NCBI GenBank assembly: GCA_934045905.1
Contig: OW203771.1
Location: forward strand, 372,001 to 436,000
DNA length: 64,000 nucleotides
Source of the DNA: Leuctra nigra
Lineage: Eukaryota; Arthropoda; Insecta; Plecoptera; Leuctridae
Reading direction: 5' to 3'
The position numbers and the translations under genes were made by a program. Below, in pieces: positions 23,898-34,892 of the stretch (its first letter is position 1; each line of letters opens with the position of its first letter). The notes beneath the pieces are model-generated. The model saw nothing but the letters and a program-made list of their open reading frames with translations, did not search any database and was not told the DNA's origin.

Positions 23898-25095
23898 CCG
23901 GAAGTGACGTCATATCTCAAAAACGTCTAGGCCGATTAGAACGAAATTAGCGCCATTCGATTTAGATGGTCATCCATATGTTAGTATTAATAAAAAAAAA
24001 AAAATCTTATTTTCTTAACCGGAAGTGACGTCATAAATACGCAATATTTAACTTATTTCAACAAATTATACTTAAAATACATACATAATTAACTTATATA
24101 GTAACATAGACAATATAATTTATAAATTCAAGGTTGCAGTGTTCTCGGCCGCCATTCCTGAAACCGGATGTGACGTCATATATCTAAAACGCCTGTACCG
24201 ATTCCAACTGAACTAGCTCCTGCGTATTCATTCTGCTATTTATTTAAAAAATCAATTGCGAAAAATGAATAAACAAATTAACGGTACCGGAAATGGCGGC
24301 AGGAACCACTAAATGAAACCGGAAGTGACGTCATATATTACAAAGGGCATGACCGATTTTACGGAAATAAAGGGATTATGAATTCAGATGGTCGTTCATG
24401 AAGTATCAACTAGATAAAACTAGATTGTTTTCTTATTACCTATACCGGAAATAACGTCATAAATATGCTAAATTACGTCATAAATATGCTAAATGACACT
24501 AAATTCACCACTTTATACTTTTAAATAGATATTAGTAAACGTACATTGTAAATAATTATAAATTCAAGGTTGCAGTGTTCTCGGCCGTTATTTTCAAAAC
24601 CGGAAGTGACGTCATATATCGAAAACAGTTGTACTGATTGCAACCAAATTATGTAAATATGTAGGACATATGATTATTGATTATGAATTCAAGACGACAT
24701 TATTTTCGGCCGCCATTTTTAAAACCGGAAGTGACGTCATATATCGAAAACGGCTGTACCGATTGCAACTAAATTATGTAAATATGTAGGACATATGATT
24801 ATTGATTATGAATTCAAGACGACATTATTTTCGGCCGCCATTTTTAAAACCGTAAGTGACGTCATATATCGAAAACGGCTGTACCAATTGCAACCAAGTT
24901 TTGGAAATGTGTAGGACTAATAATTATGAATTCAAGACGACATTATTTTCGGCCGCCATTTCAAAACCGGAAGTGACGTTATGTAAAAAAACGGCTGTAC
25001 CGATGCAATCAAATTATGTAATTTTGTAGGACTTATAATTATGAATTCAAGACGACATTATTTTCGGCCGCTATTTCAAAACCGGAAGTGACGTC
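23898..25095 (+). repeat. Array of CCGGAAGTGACGTCAT-type repeats (element 1)
   Basis: About ten copies spaced roughly 110-160 bp, near 23898, 24019, 24163, 24319, 24446, 24600, 24725, 24849, 24965 and 25080. Some vary (GATGTGACG, GTAAGTGACG, GAAATAACG). Each is usually followed by ATATATCGAAAACGGCTGTA and a CCGATTgcaaC word. Confidence 0.8.
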
Positions 25096-25493
25096 ATATA
25101 ATATCGAAAACGGATGGACCGATTGTAACGAAACCTAAGCTATATTCTTCTTGGATAATCATTTAAATCTTTTACCAAATGCAACTTTTCTTAGTACCTA
25201 TCCAAATCGGTTGAGGCGTATTTTTTTAAAGAAATTAGTCCTTGCTCGGACATGTGCTACAAGCAGTATGAATAAACTAACAAAAGAAGTGATATCCCAG
25301 AAAAAAACACTCCGTGTAAAAAAGGCAGCCAAGTCACTTTACTTTAAAAAATTCAACACCGAAAAGGAGTGATATCAAAAAAGGAGCCAAGTCAATGACA
25401 TTTCCAAATATTTAATCGTATTTTTGAAATAAAAGAATAAACACCGAGAAATACTTTACAAAAGGACTTGGCGCATCGTTTTTTTAAAGACAT

Positions 25494-26161
25494 TTTTCTA
25501 TTCATAAGCATATGCCATTTATATACAACCGTAGGGAAACATCTTAGGGAAACATCTTTCAATTACATATTATACATACCTACTGTAAAATATTTTCTAT
25601 TTGAATATATACGCGATTAAATTTGTTGCCTATGCTTTCTATAAATACACAATAGTTATCTTCGTAATATTGTTTCGTGGTCAACATAATTAAGTCTCAT
25701 GCGTTATACCTTCGCATCATGAAATACATTTCTATTAATCCACATTTTATAACAATACATTTCACAAAGTACAGTCACATTGTATTTCTATTAAAAAATT
25801 TAACTTTATACACTTGACACTTCAAAAATATATACCTAATAGTGTTCCATAGATAGTTAGTAATTATTTGACAACGTTTCATGATTTCCTTCAGTCAAGA
25901 TCAAATTATGAAAAGATACCCTTCTAATATCACCATATTAACAGTGCTATAAAAATATAAATGAGCCCACTTCCAATTGTTATTTAATTCTTCCACCCTT
26001 ACATTACTTATGTATTACAGCATCAAATCTTTCTTCTATCGCCATTGTCAAAACTATAAAATAGCCATTACTTAAAGTAGCTTGATTCATAGATTCTGGC
26101 TCTAATAGAAAGAGGAAAATGGACCAACTTATAAAATGCTTTCCACTTTTAGGATAGAATG
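25494..26161. other. Centre of foldback 1, no gene seen
   Basis: A+T-rich spacer between the two 198-bp inverted arms. Nothing coding recognised. Confidence 0.6.
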
Positions 26162-26833
26162 ATGTCTTTAAAAAAACGATGCGCCAAGTCCTTTTGTAAA
26201 GTATTTCTCGGTGTTTATTCTTTTATTTCAAAAATACGATTAAATATTTGGAAATGTCATTGACTTGGCTCCTTTTTTGATATCACTCCTTTTCGGTGTT
26301 GAATTTTTTAAAGTAAAGTGACTTGGCTGCCTTTTTTACACGGAGTGTTTTTTTCTGGGTACATAATACTCGTCTCCGACACGTTCGAAAAAGTTTTCAT
26401 TGTAATTTTACCATTTCAAGAAGTTGCTGACAAACCAAAGCTCGGTGTTTTCTTTTCTCGGTCAAAAGTCTCGGAACAAACAATTCAGCCACTCGTCTCA
26501 TCTGCAATTTCCAGTTAAAATTTGTTGACATGGTAATTCGGAACTTCTTGAAGTGGCAAATGACGAGGAAAACTTTTTGAAACGTGTCATGACCAGCGAA
26601 GAGTCGTTCCCCAAACCCCCAAAACTGAAGAGACCCTCTGAAGAGACCTTCTTTTTGATAAATTTCACAAATTATCACAATTTGGACGAACACAAAAATT
26701 GTTCACAATTGTTTCACTCATTTTGAGGTATCTGATTGGCTGTGCCGCCAATTAAGTCCAATATTTATTTAATCCGGCTCAGATTAACTTTGGTTATACC
26801 GGCCCTAACTATATTTGTGGCATTCAATTAATC

Positions 26834-28689
26834 TAGTGGAGCAGTCGCTCCACGCCAGCCAAGTCGTACGGCGCGCGCACACACTCATTTAAAAAGGCTG
26901 GAGCAAACCCACTTTTACTGTAAGCATCAAAGTGGCATTTTCGGCCTACTGGATCTTAAAATTGGAAAATCTTACATTGTTGCGATATATCTTAATTTCG
27001 AGCTATGGCCCACTTTACAACATATACCAAATTTGGGAACAATAGGTTACGCCCTTTGCGCGCTAGAGGGCCGTGAAAACAGTGTTTTAGGGCGGTTTTC
27101 ATAATAATAATAATCTCAGTAGTAGTAGTCTCCTGGAATTTAAATCCGGTAAACAGGCCACAGCCTAAACGGCTGAACCGATTGATTTAAAATTTGTACC
27201 ACATATGCACTTTTGGCGTCTGAGGTGACTTTTGCTATAACTGGTTTTATGCCGCTATTTTGAAACCGGAAGTGACGTCATATCTCGTCAACGGCTGGAC
27301 CGATTGGAACGAAAATTGGGCCAAACGATCCAGACAGTCATCTATATGCATGATAAGTAGCAAAAGACTAAACATTATGTTAAAGAAACCGGAAATGACG
27401 TAATGAAATTTGAAATACATCGATTGGCTTTTTGGCAACAAAGGTTGATCCGATTATTTTGATATTTATGTAACGTATGTACTTTTGACGTCTCATGTGA
27501 CTTGTTATAAAACCAACCGGAAGCCGCCATTTTGAAACCGGAAGTGACATCATATCTCAATAACGGCTAAATAGATTTCAACGAAACCAGCGCAAAACAA
27601 TTTAGACGGTCAACTTTATGTATTATCATCAATAATATTTGCAGTTTCTCATACCTAAACCGGAAATGACGTCACACATTTTAATAATCTCACAAATTTT
27701 TATTTTGATGCAATAAATATACTATTTGAGACAGCTTATAAAATTATAATCATGTTTCAAATATACTTCAAGGGGTCAGAGATTTCAGCCGCCATTTTTA
27801 AACCGGAAGTAACGTCATATCTCAAAAACTGGTAGACAAATCGGTATGAAACTAGCGCCAAACGATTCGGATGGCCATCTCTATGGAATATGAACAGTAC
27901 AAATAGAATTTTCCTATTTATGAGACCGGAAATGACGTCATTCAAATGTATAAATTATTATAATTCCCTCCTATACAATAAATACATATTCAGAAAGCTT
28001 AAAATGATACACATCATTTATAGAAATAAATTCTATGTGGCATTGCAGAAAGTTCAGCAGCCATTTTGAAAACCGAAGTGTTTCCATATCTCGGAACTGG
28101 GTTGACTGATTGGAATGAAACCTTTGCTATTCTTCGTGAAAGATCATTTAAAGCAATTATTTAGGACCATACACTGCTATTCATTAGTGGTAACGAAATT
28201 GTAAAGGGTGATGATTTTTTAAAAGAATTTAGTAATTGTTCATTTCATATGTGTCACAAGTTGTTAGAATAAACTAAAAAAAGGAGTGATATCCCCATAA
28301 AAACCACTTCGTGTAAAAATACCAGCCAAGTCTCTTCAACTAAAAAAAAATATGAGATCTAAAAATTCTGCACTGAAAAGTAGTGATATCAAAAAATTAG
28401 CCAAGTCAAAACTTTATTTGAAAATCAAAAAATACTTGGCGCATCGTTTTTTTAGGGCATTATAGGTATACTATGTATATGTATATTTCATGTATAATTT
28501 ATAATTGGCTTATACTTCCAAGCTATTTATGTACACGATGCGCCAAGTATTTTTTGATTTTCAAATAAAGTTTTGACTTGGCTAATTTTTTGATATCACT
28601 ACTTTTCAGTGCAGAATTTTTAGATCTCATATTTTTTTTTAGTTGAAGAGACTTGGCTGGTATTTTTACACGAAGTGTTTTTTATGGGG
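26834..28689. mobile_element. Composite element 2, same architecture
   Basis: Begins CTAGTGGAGCAGTCGCTCCA and shares the following 150 bp with element 1 (GGCATTTTCGGCCTACTGGA). The site array runs about 27263-28085 and alternates CCGGAAGTGACGTCAT with CCGGAAATGACGTCAT forms. The terminal foldback has 156-bp arms (28293-28448 and 28534-28689) with an 85-bp centre. The arms differ in sequence from element 1 but keep the same order of short blocks. Confidence 0.65.
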
Positions 28690-28756
28690 TCTAATTACAT
28701 GAGAATAAAATGTACCTCTATGAAATTGACATTGAATTGGAGTTGAAATGATATGT

Positions 28757-29300
28757 AAATGTGTCTGATTGAACCTTACAAAAAAGCAACCTCAGTGCAT
28801 AAAAACTATTACTTTTGATTATATTCCAGGTTTTTCGGAAAAGATTAGGCGCATTCTTAACTCTTTTAACATTAGAACGGTTTTTAAATCCTCTGACTCT
28901 TTGAGAAGTATGTTGTGTTCTACTAAACCACGTGATGAAATTCAAAGCTCAAGAAATGCTATTTATTCGTTGCCTTGTCAGTGTGGAGATGTTTACATTG
29001 GCGAGACAGGTAGACCTTTATCTATTCGGATAGAGGAGCATAAAAAGAATGTAAAAAACCACAAAATTCGTACTTCATTAGTTGCTGAGCACGCTTGGAC
29101 ACAATGTCATAATTTTCAATGGGATGCGGCCAGAAAAATTTACAATGAAGAGGATACTAAAAAACGTAGGTTTATTGAGGCGGCTTTCATCGCGTGTGGG
29201 AATAGTGTTATTAGCCAGAGCAGTTGCTTTTTTGATGAATCGTGGCGTTCCTTGTTGTCGTCATCGGTCAAATGCATCCAGCAGAATGCATAGGGGCATT
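28757..29300 (+). pseudogene. Penelope-like element, C-terminal GIY-YIG endonuclease fragment
   Basis: Open from about 28769 to 29293 (174 residues). It contains YIPGFSEKIRRILNSFNIRT, then AIYSLPCQCGDVYIGETGRP and LSIRIEEHKKNV, the GIY-YIG-like core of Penelope elements, and a conserved AEHAW with C...FIEAAFI. The reverse-transcriptase part is missing, so the copy is 5'-truncated. The sequence to about 29560 (GACTAAACCCACAGATAGTG and on) is likely its 3' untranslated end. Confidence 0.85.
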
Positions 29301-29854
29301 GACTGGCTTGGTTTGTGGGTTGCTTGATAGAGGGCGTTTGTATTTAATTGTTGACTAAACCCACAGATAGTGCTAGTTGTGTCGTGCTGGGGATGTTGTT
29401 TTGACGGTTGAGTTGACTAGGGGCGTAAGAGTGAGCTCATCATTATTCAGTAGGCACCGGACGAAGCGAGTCGAAGCACTCGCGAAATATTGTGCAGTTT
29501 ATTTTAATTATTTTAACGCAGTACTGGTGTAGTTCCAAGAGTTGTTTCGAGTTTTTTGAACCTTACATATCACATATTATCCTATTAATCAGTTCTGATT
29601 CCGGTTCCGTTTCATTTGAGTTTCATTTGTGTTCCATTTCAGGTTCACCCACAAATCAAAATATTAATAGGTAATTTATGCTTAACTCTTCGTTTTGGAG
29701 CTTAGAAGCACAGTAATAAGAATGCATCAAGCACGTCATGTCTATGACTAGACTAGACTAGGTTATTAATTGTAATTTGATCATTTGAAATGTGGTCGGC
29801 AATGAAGACAAAATTTAACAAAATTTATTATTTAAATAAATGTATGGACAGATA

Positions 29855-30115
29855 AGGCTCACAGGTAACTTTTATTCCGGGTGTCCGGGGTTCGATTCCC
29901 GCGGCCGTCCTTCCTGACTGTTTTTTCCTTTGTATTCCCTCAGACGACAGCCAAATGCTGGGAAGGTACCCTACTAATAGGCCACGGCCGCCTCCTTCCC
30001 ACCTTCCATTCTTACCTCCTCTTCACCATCATCTCCCAATCATCATCATCATCATCATTCATCCGTCGCCATTAGCCTCGCTGCAGAACAGTGCGACGTT
30101 AAGCACTAATACAAA
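29855..30115 (+). mobile_element. tRNA-type SINE, fullest copy
   Basis: The head contains GGTTCGATTCCCG, the pol III B-box of a tRNA. The body has GACAGCCAAATGCTGGGAAG, CCTACTAATAGGCCACGGCC, (ATC)n and GTGCGACGTTAAGC. Other copies: 440-600 (+), about 40886-41014 (-), 44545-44690 (+), 47560-47727 (-), 60765-60990 (+, interrupted). Confidence 0.8.
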
Positions 30116-30159
30116 AAAGTTATGGAACCCAAATAATATGAAATATCTGTACCTCATAG

Positions 30160-30412
30160 ATAGAAGGGCGCAAGTCCATTTGAATGATTCTTGAGGTGAG
30201 CTCATAAACCAGTAATTGTGTCTTCATCCAATCATATTTGTAATGATGACATGAGTCATTGTGTAAGAGAATACTTCAATATAACTGTACTTGTGGACAT
30301 CAGTCAAATGACAATTGATAGAGCTTGATTACATCATTCCATAGGTGTGCAACGCAAAGTAGATCAAACGGACTTACGCCCTTCTACCTCTGAGGTATAG
30401 AAATGATCGAGT
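30160..30412. mobile_element. MITE with AGAAGGGCGCAAGTCCATTT ends (empty-site copy)
   Basis: Ends TAGAAGGGCGCAAGTCC and GGACTTACGCCCTTCTACCT are inverted. The copy is uninterrupted at CATCAGTCAAATGACAA, whereas its relative in ARL13B intron 3 (about 61918-62069 and beyond) has a hAT MITE inserted exactly there. Confidence 0.75.
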
Positions 30413-31030
30413 GAAGCTATACAGAAACTCCCTCTGACTAACATTAAATTAATTATCTTTTGTTATACAAGAGTTTTCGAGCCATTTTGATATTGATTTC
30501 GGTGGACGAATATTTTTCTTGCACAGACTTCGTAAATGGGAGAAAGAATTAATTGTTTAAAATATCAGTTTTAACAGGTTTAGAGTGAAATATACGATTA
30601 ATAGAACTAGATCAGTTTTTCAAATGTCTTTCATGATAGCCCTTTTTCGATTACTTATTTGTAAATGGAGCATATTTAATGCTATCCTTCGTTTTACCCA
30701 GCCCAGGTAATAGATGTCAGAAGAGAGTATGTATCCTACACTTCTATATCAGTAAGATATTTAAGTTTTTGTCCCCGTCAATTTTTCTCTGCCAGAAAAC
30801 ATCTCGCCATCCGGTGCAAGTGTCTTATCAGGTACGTTTCGGTTTTCATCCAGTCTGTTTATAGTGTCTCTAAACTAGCAGAATGTGTCTCTGTTCTGAT
30901 TGCTTGTAAAACCATACCAAAGAGTTTCTAGAAGGTTTGGCCAGAAACTCTTTGACCATACATTTCTTTGTATTCTCGACTATTTATTGTCCATCCCATG
31001 TTCGAGGTGTAGTCCAGTAATTGTGTGATT

Positions 31031-31629
31031 ATACCCACCATTAATTGCAACAGAAGGTTTCAATACATGAATCGATTCAGAAAAATGTCCTCCACAACAT
31101 ATCCAAAATCGACCAAAATCGCTGTACGGAAAAAGGGTTTTAATGACTTTTTAAGTTAATTTCCCATGTTAATTCCATCTTGCAAAAAAAAAATTATGTA
31201 ACTCCGATTTTGACGAAACTTGGCAGAATTGTTCACCATCCTAAATGAACACAAAAAGCTCTCTGAGCGTTTTCCTCTAAATCTCAACGTTTGGGAAATA
31301 TGGCCCGTTGAAAAGTCATGTTTTCGAAGATTTAAGTCACTTTGAGTCGAGGTCCATATTTCCCAAACGATGAGATTTAGAGGAAAACGCTCAGAGAGCT
31401 ATTTGTGTTCATTTAGGATGGTGAACAATTCTGCCAAGTTTCGTCAAAATCGGAGGTACATGAATTTTTTTTTTGCAAGATGGAATTAACATGGGAAATT
31501 AAATTAAAAAGTCATTAAAACCCTTTTTTCGTACAGCGATTTTGGTCGATTTTGGATATGTTGTAGAGGACACTTTTTCTGAATCGAACGGCACCAAAAA
31601 CGCTTCTGTTGCAATTAGTGGTGGGTTAT
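31031..31629. mobile_element. Short foldback relative of the 14-17.7 kb long-TIR element
   Basis: About 280-bp arms, near-palindromic throughout. Its right end, read inverted, gives CTAATTGCAACAGAAGCGTT followed by GTGCCGTTCGATTCAGAAAA, closely matching the long-TIR element. No gene inside. Confidence 0.75.
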
Positions 31630-31639
31630 GCTGATTTTT

Positions 31640-32386
31640 TCACTAGAATGACTGGACTAGTGGTTCGGATTAATTCGATTGAGTTTTGATTCTTCTGATT
31701 ATTATAATGATTTGGTCAATTGTCAGGGGGGAGGGGGCAAGCCAAGGAAAACAATTGTCGTCATTTATGTAAAACAATTATCTGTCGCCCCAGATTCAAT
31801 GAAAAGTGTATACATTCTAAAAAGTGACCCCGCGGGGCGTTAACGCCTTCATTCTCGCGGGTTAGACATCCCATTATCTCAGACGAAATCAGAAGAAGCC
31901 GTCATTTACAAAAACAACACTACAAATGTAAAAAAAACATTTAATATTGTGCCAAAAAATTACTCGCTTTCATTGGCTCAATCTTGAGTATGCGTTTTCA
32001 ACAAAAGATAGCTTTAGTCATATCATGGAGTTATAAATATCGAACTCCATGGTCATGTTTTTACAGGACGTGAAACAATTAGGTATTTTTATACAAGAGT
32101 GTCATAGTGCGTTTTGGTAAAGTCTGTTAAATTTGTCCAATTACTTTACTGCAAAATAAGCAAGTGAAACAAGCCACTCAATTGTTTTGATATTTTCAAT
32201 AAAAATATGTTTGTTTCGCAATAAGATACTTTTTTGTTTAAACATACTTTACCTGCTCCTTTTTCTCACATAGCCATGACCAGAATAATTTTTTTTTTTT
32301 TTTTTTAGATATTATTAGGAAGAAAGTAATGTTTGTAATTCCCTAACGTAACATACTAATTATGTTTCAATTTATACAATTTTATA
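31640..32386. other. Intergenic stretch, nothing recognised
   Basis: A+T-rich, with one GACCCCGCGGGGCGTTAACGC motif near 31830. No ORF or repeat structure assigned. Confidence 0.4.
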
Positions 32387-32394
32387 GTCTTCAT

Positions 32395-33243
32395 CAGTGT
32401 TGAATCCAGGCATACCTCGGGGGGGGGGGGGCAGTGCCCCCCCCCCGAGGTATGCATGTGCCCCCCCGGCACAAATACCTATTCAAAATACCTTCAAAAT
32501 AATATGTGAAAAGAAACACGTAAAAATAGACGGATCATGTCAAAAACCTTCCAAAACGGTTAGAATTGAGTTAAAATTCCAAAAAATTTCTGGGGCTATG
32601 CGCCCCGGACATGCATATCCTGATAAGTTCAATAAATTTACCTATTATTAAATCTCTTAGACCATTTTTTGGATATTTTGCAATTTATAATTCCCCAAAA
32701 TAGCTATACACTGATTCAAAATTGTACCTAAACGAATGACCTTGATCAAAAATTTTCTCGGGGGCTTTGCCCCCGAACCCCCTGTTTACCACTGTGAGAC
32801 TTTTCAAAATATATTACGTATATTAATGGTAATAAATTGGTGGACAGGATGGGAGGAACTGTGGGAAAGGGTGGGGAGAGGTGTTCAGAGAAGTGTTCGA
32901 AGAGGGTTAGAAATAACAGTAGAAGGATCAAAGACCGAAATAGGAAAATACAGCTTCATAAGAAGAACAATTAAAGACTGGAACTGGAAACTGGAAAAGA
33001 GCTGAAGAACTTCTGGAATATAAAAGGATGATAGTGAAAAAGTGAAGAAAGAAGTAGAAGAAAGAAAAGACTGCCACCGTGCCAAAGCACATTTGCAGGA
33101 TATATTACAAATACAAATACAAAAAATAAATTAACTTCTCCCCCCCCCCCCCCCCAACACCAACATAAAAAAGTACCCCAAAAAAATGCCACCCCCAACT
33201 ATTCAAGTGCCCCTCCCGAGAAAAATGTCTGGATTCAACACTG
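32395..33243. mobile_element. hAT MITE with perfect GTCTTCAT duplication and a LINE tail inside
   Basis: Ends CAGTGTTGAATCCAG and CTGGATTCAACACTG; 8-bp copies of GTCTTCAT at 32387-32394 and 33244-33251. Subterminal G and C runs form a hairpin (32409-32456). At about 32815-33128 is a LINE 3' fragment (RRGLEITVEGSKTEIGKYSF) with an ATACAAATAC tail. Confidence 0.88.
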
Positions 33244-33936
33244 GTCTTCATATACAATATATAGACAGTTTTATCATCTCCAATCTCTTATTTAGGCTAT
33301 GGTTGAAATGACGCCTCAAATTTAAACATTTTCTAAATCAGACCAACATTCATAGTTGCACTTTTCTAAGGTGAGAAAGATTCATGAATCATATTATAAA
33401 AGTTTCTCACATGACAAATTTATAGAAAAATACCAGGATGTTACAGGAATCGAACCAACGGAAGGCATGAAACAAAAACATTGAATTCAAAACAATAACA
33501 AAACTTTAATAAATATAACAATGAATAAATAATGAAATGATGAATGAGCATTAGAGTTTTGGCCTGTTTTTCAATGATCTGTTAAATCAGTTGTTACCTT
33601 GAATAACAGTCTGTTCGGTAATCAATAGTTTAACAATGTATTGAAAATTTGGCACTATTCTACATCCAGTTTTCCTGGTCATCTTTCTAACCGTGGCGTA
33701 GCAGAATAGATTGAGGATATCATAGTAGCTTCATGGTATACATTTAATTAATTTCTTCGAAGATTACATTAATTACCACCAAGTCATTAGTGACGCCATA
33801 TTGTTGGAGTTACGTCATAATATTTTAATGACGAAGAGTCAAGTTCTTGATGAAGAAAGCGCCAAAGGTCGCAATTGCCGACCGGAAAGAATATGTTTAA
33901 ACATACCTAACTTTGCTGGGTGTTTTCAGATCTATA

Positions 33937-34358
33937 CAGTGCTTAATTTGGGCGTAAGCCCAGGTAAGCCCGGCTTACCCACCTTTTTTGGAGGGTAAGC
34001 CGGGCTTATGCACCTTTTTATATAAATATTATCTTTAATATTAATAACACTGTTAAAACAACAAATTTGGTCGCCCTCTACAAACTTATTTTTCATGGAG
34101 ATAAAAATTCGTTCAAATATTTTACAAAAAGCGCAGAAACGCACCAAATTCATTCCAGAAATTCAAAAATTTTCCGGGGCTGCGCGCCCTGACCCGCGTT
34201 CTTCTGGGGACCCTCCCCCCAGACCCCCCATTGATTCCATACGGTAATGTGTTTTCCATGACAATTGTGGGGTAGGCTTACCCCAAGATAGGTAGAATAT
34301 ATGAGTTACTCTAGAGATCTTGAGCTTACCCACCTTTTCTAATACAAATTAACCACTG
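33937..34358. mobile_element. hAT MITE with perfect GATCTATA duplication
   Basis: Ends CAGTGCTTAATTTG and CAAATTAACCACTG; 8-bp copies at 33929-33936 and 34359-34366. Internal repeats of GGTAAGCCCGGCTTACC and a GGGGCTGCGCGCCCTGACCC motif. No ORF. Confidence 0.88.
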
Positions 34359-34892
34359 GATCTATATTAACATAGCACTATAACCAATAACATGCTTTGT
34401 AATTAGTAAGTAACTGTGACACATACTGGTTTAACTGTTATTGAAAAATCGGCCCTAAGATTAATAAATGAGCTATTTATTACTAGTCTGATTCCACGGC
34501 ATTTGCAACTGGCTTTGTCCACTTCATTCTGTTCATTTGGATGCGAAGTGTACAGGGAAAGAATGATACAAGTCCATTTGGAGTGAAAATAAGAGGTGCC
34601 ATCTGGTGGCCAAGTCATGAGATTCACGCTTTTAAAACATTTTTCGTTTCTATTGTTTAAAACCTCAAAAAGTTCAAGACTATAAGCGGTAGCCTCCAAA
34701 TTTTTCAAGTTTTAAATAATGAAAACGTGAACGGTTTAAAAATTCAAATGCGTTCACTAGTTGGCTGGATGGCTATCAAATAAGTGGTTTGACTTTATGT
34801 TTCAATATCGATCATCATATGAATGGATTTGTCTGAGTGGTCTTGCAACCTCCTAACTTCACCTGTTACATAAGACATCATCCCCTTCTTCT

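Larger units (their letters stand above)
23420..26359. mobile_element. Composite element 1: terminal palindrome, ETS/CRE-like site array, foldback
   Basis: Begins CTAGTGGAGCGGTCGCTCCA, an 18-bp near-palindrome preceded by AAT. A (GAT)n microsatellite lies near 23720, then about ten degenerate repeats with CCGGAAGTGACGTCAT and ACGGCTGTACCGATTG words (23898-25095), then inverted arms of about 198 bp (25296-25493 and 26162-26359) around a 668-bp centre. No protein gene. A second member is at 26834-28689 and a third left end at 55795-55985. In reverse orientation the palindrome ends in CTAG or CTGG, which loosely recalls Helitron/Helentron 3' ends; this is only a guess. Confidence 0.65.

Noticed and set aside
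29880..29915. tRNA gene
   Set aside because: Only the B-box arm is recognisable and it leads into a SINE body; no complete cloverleaf.
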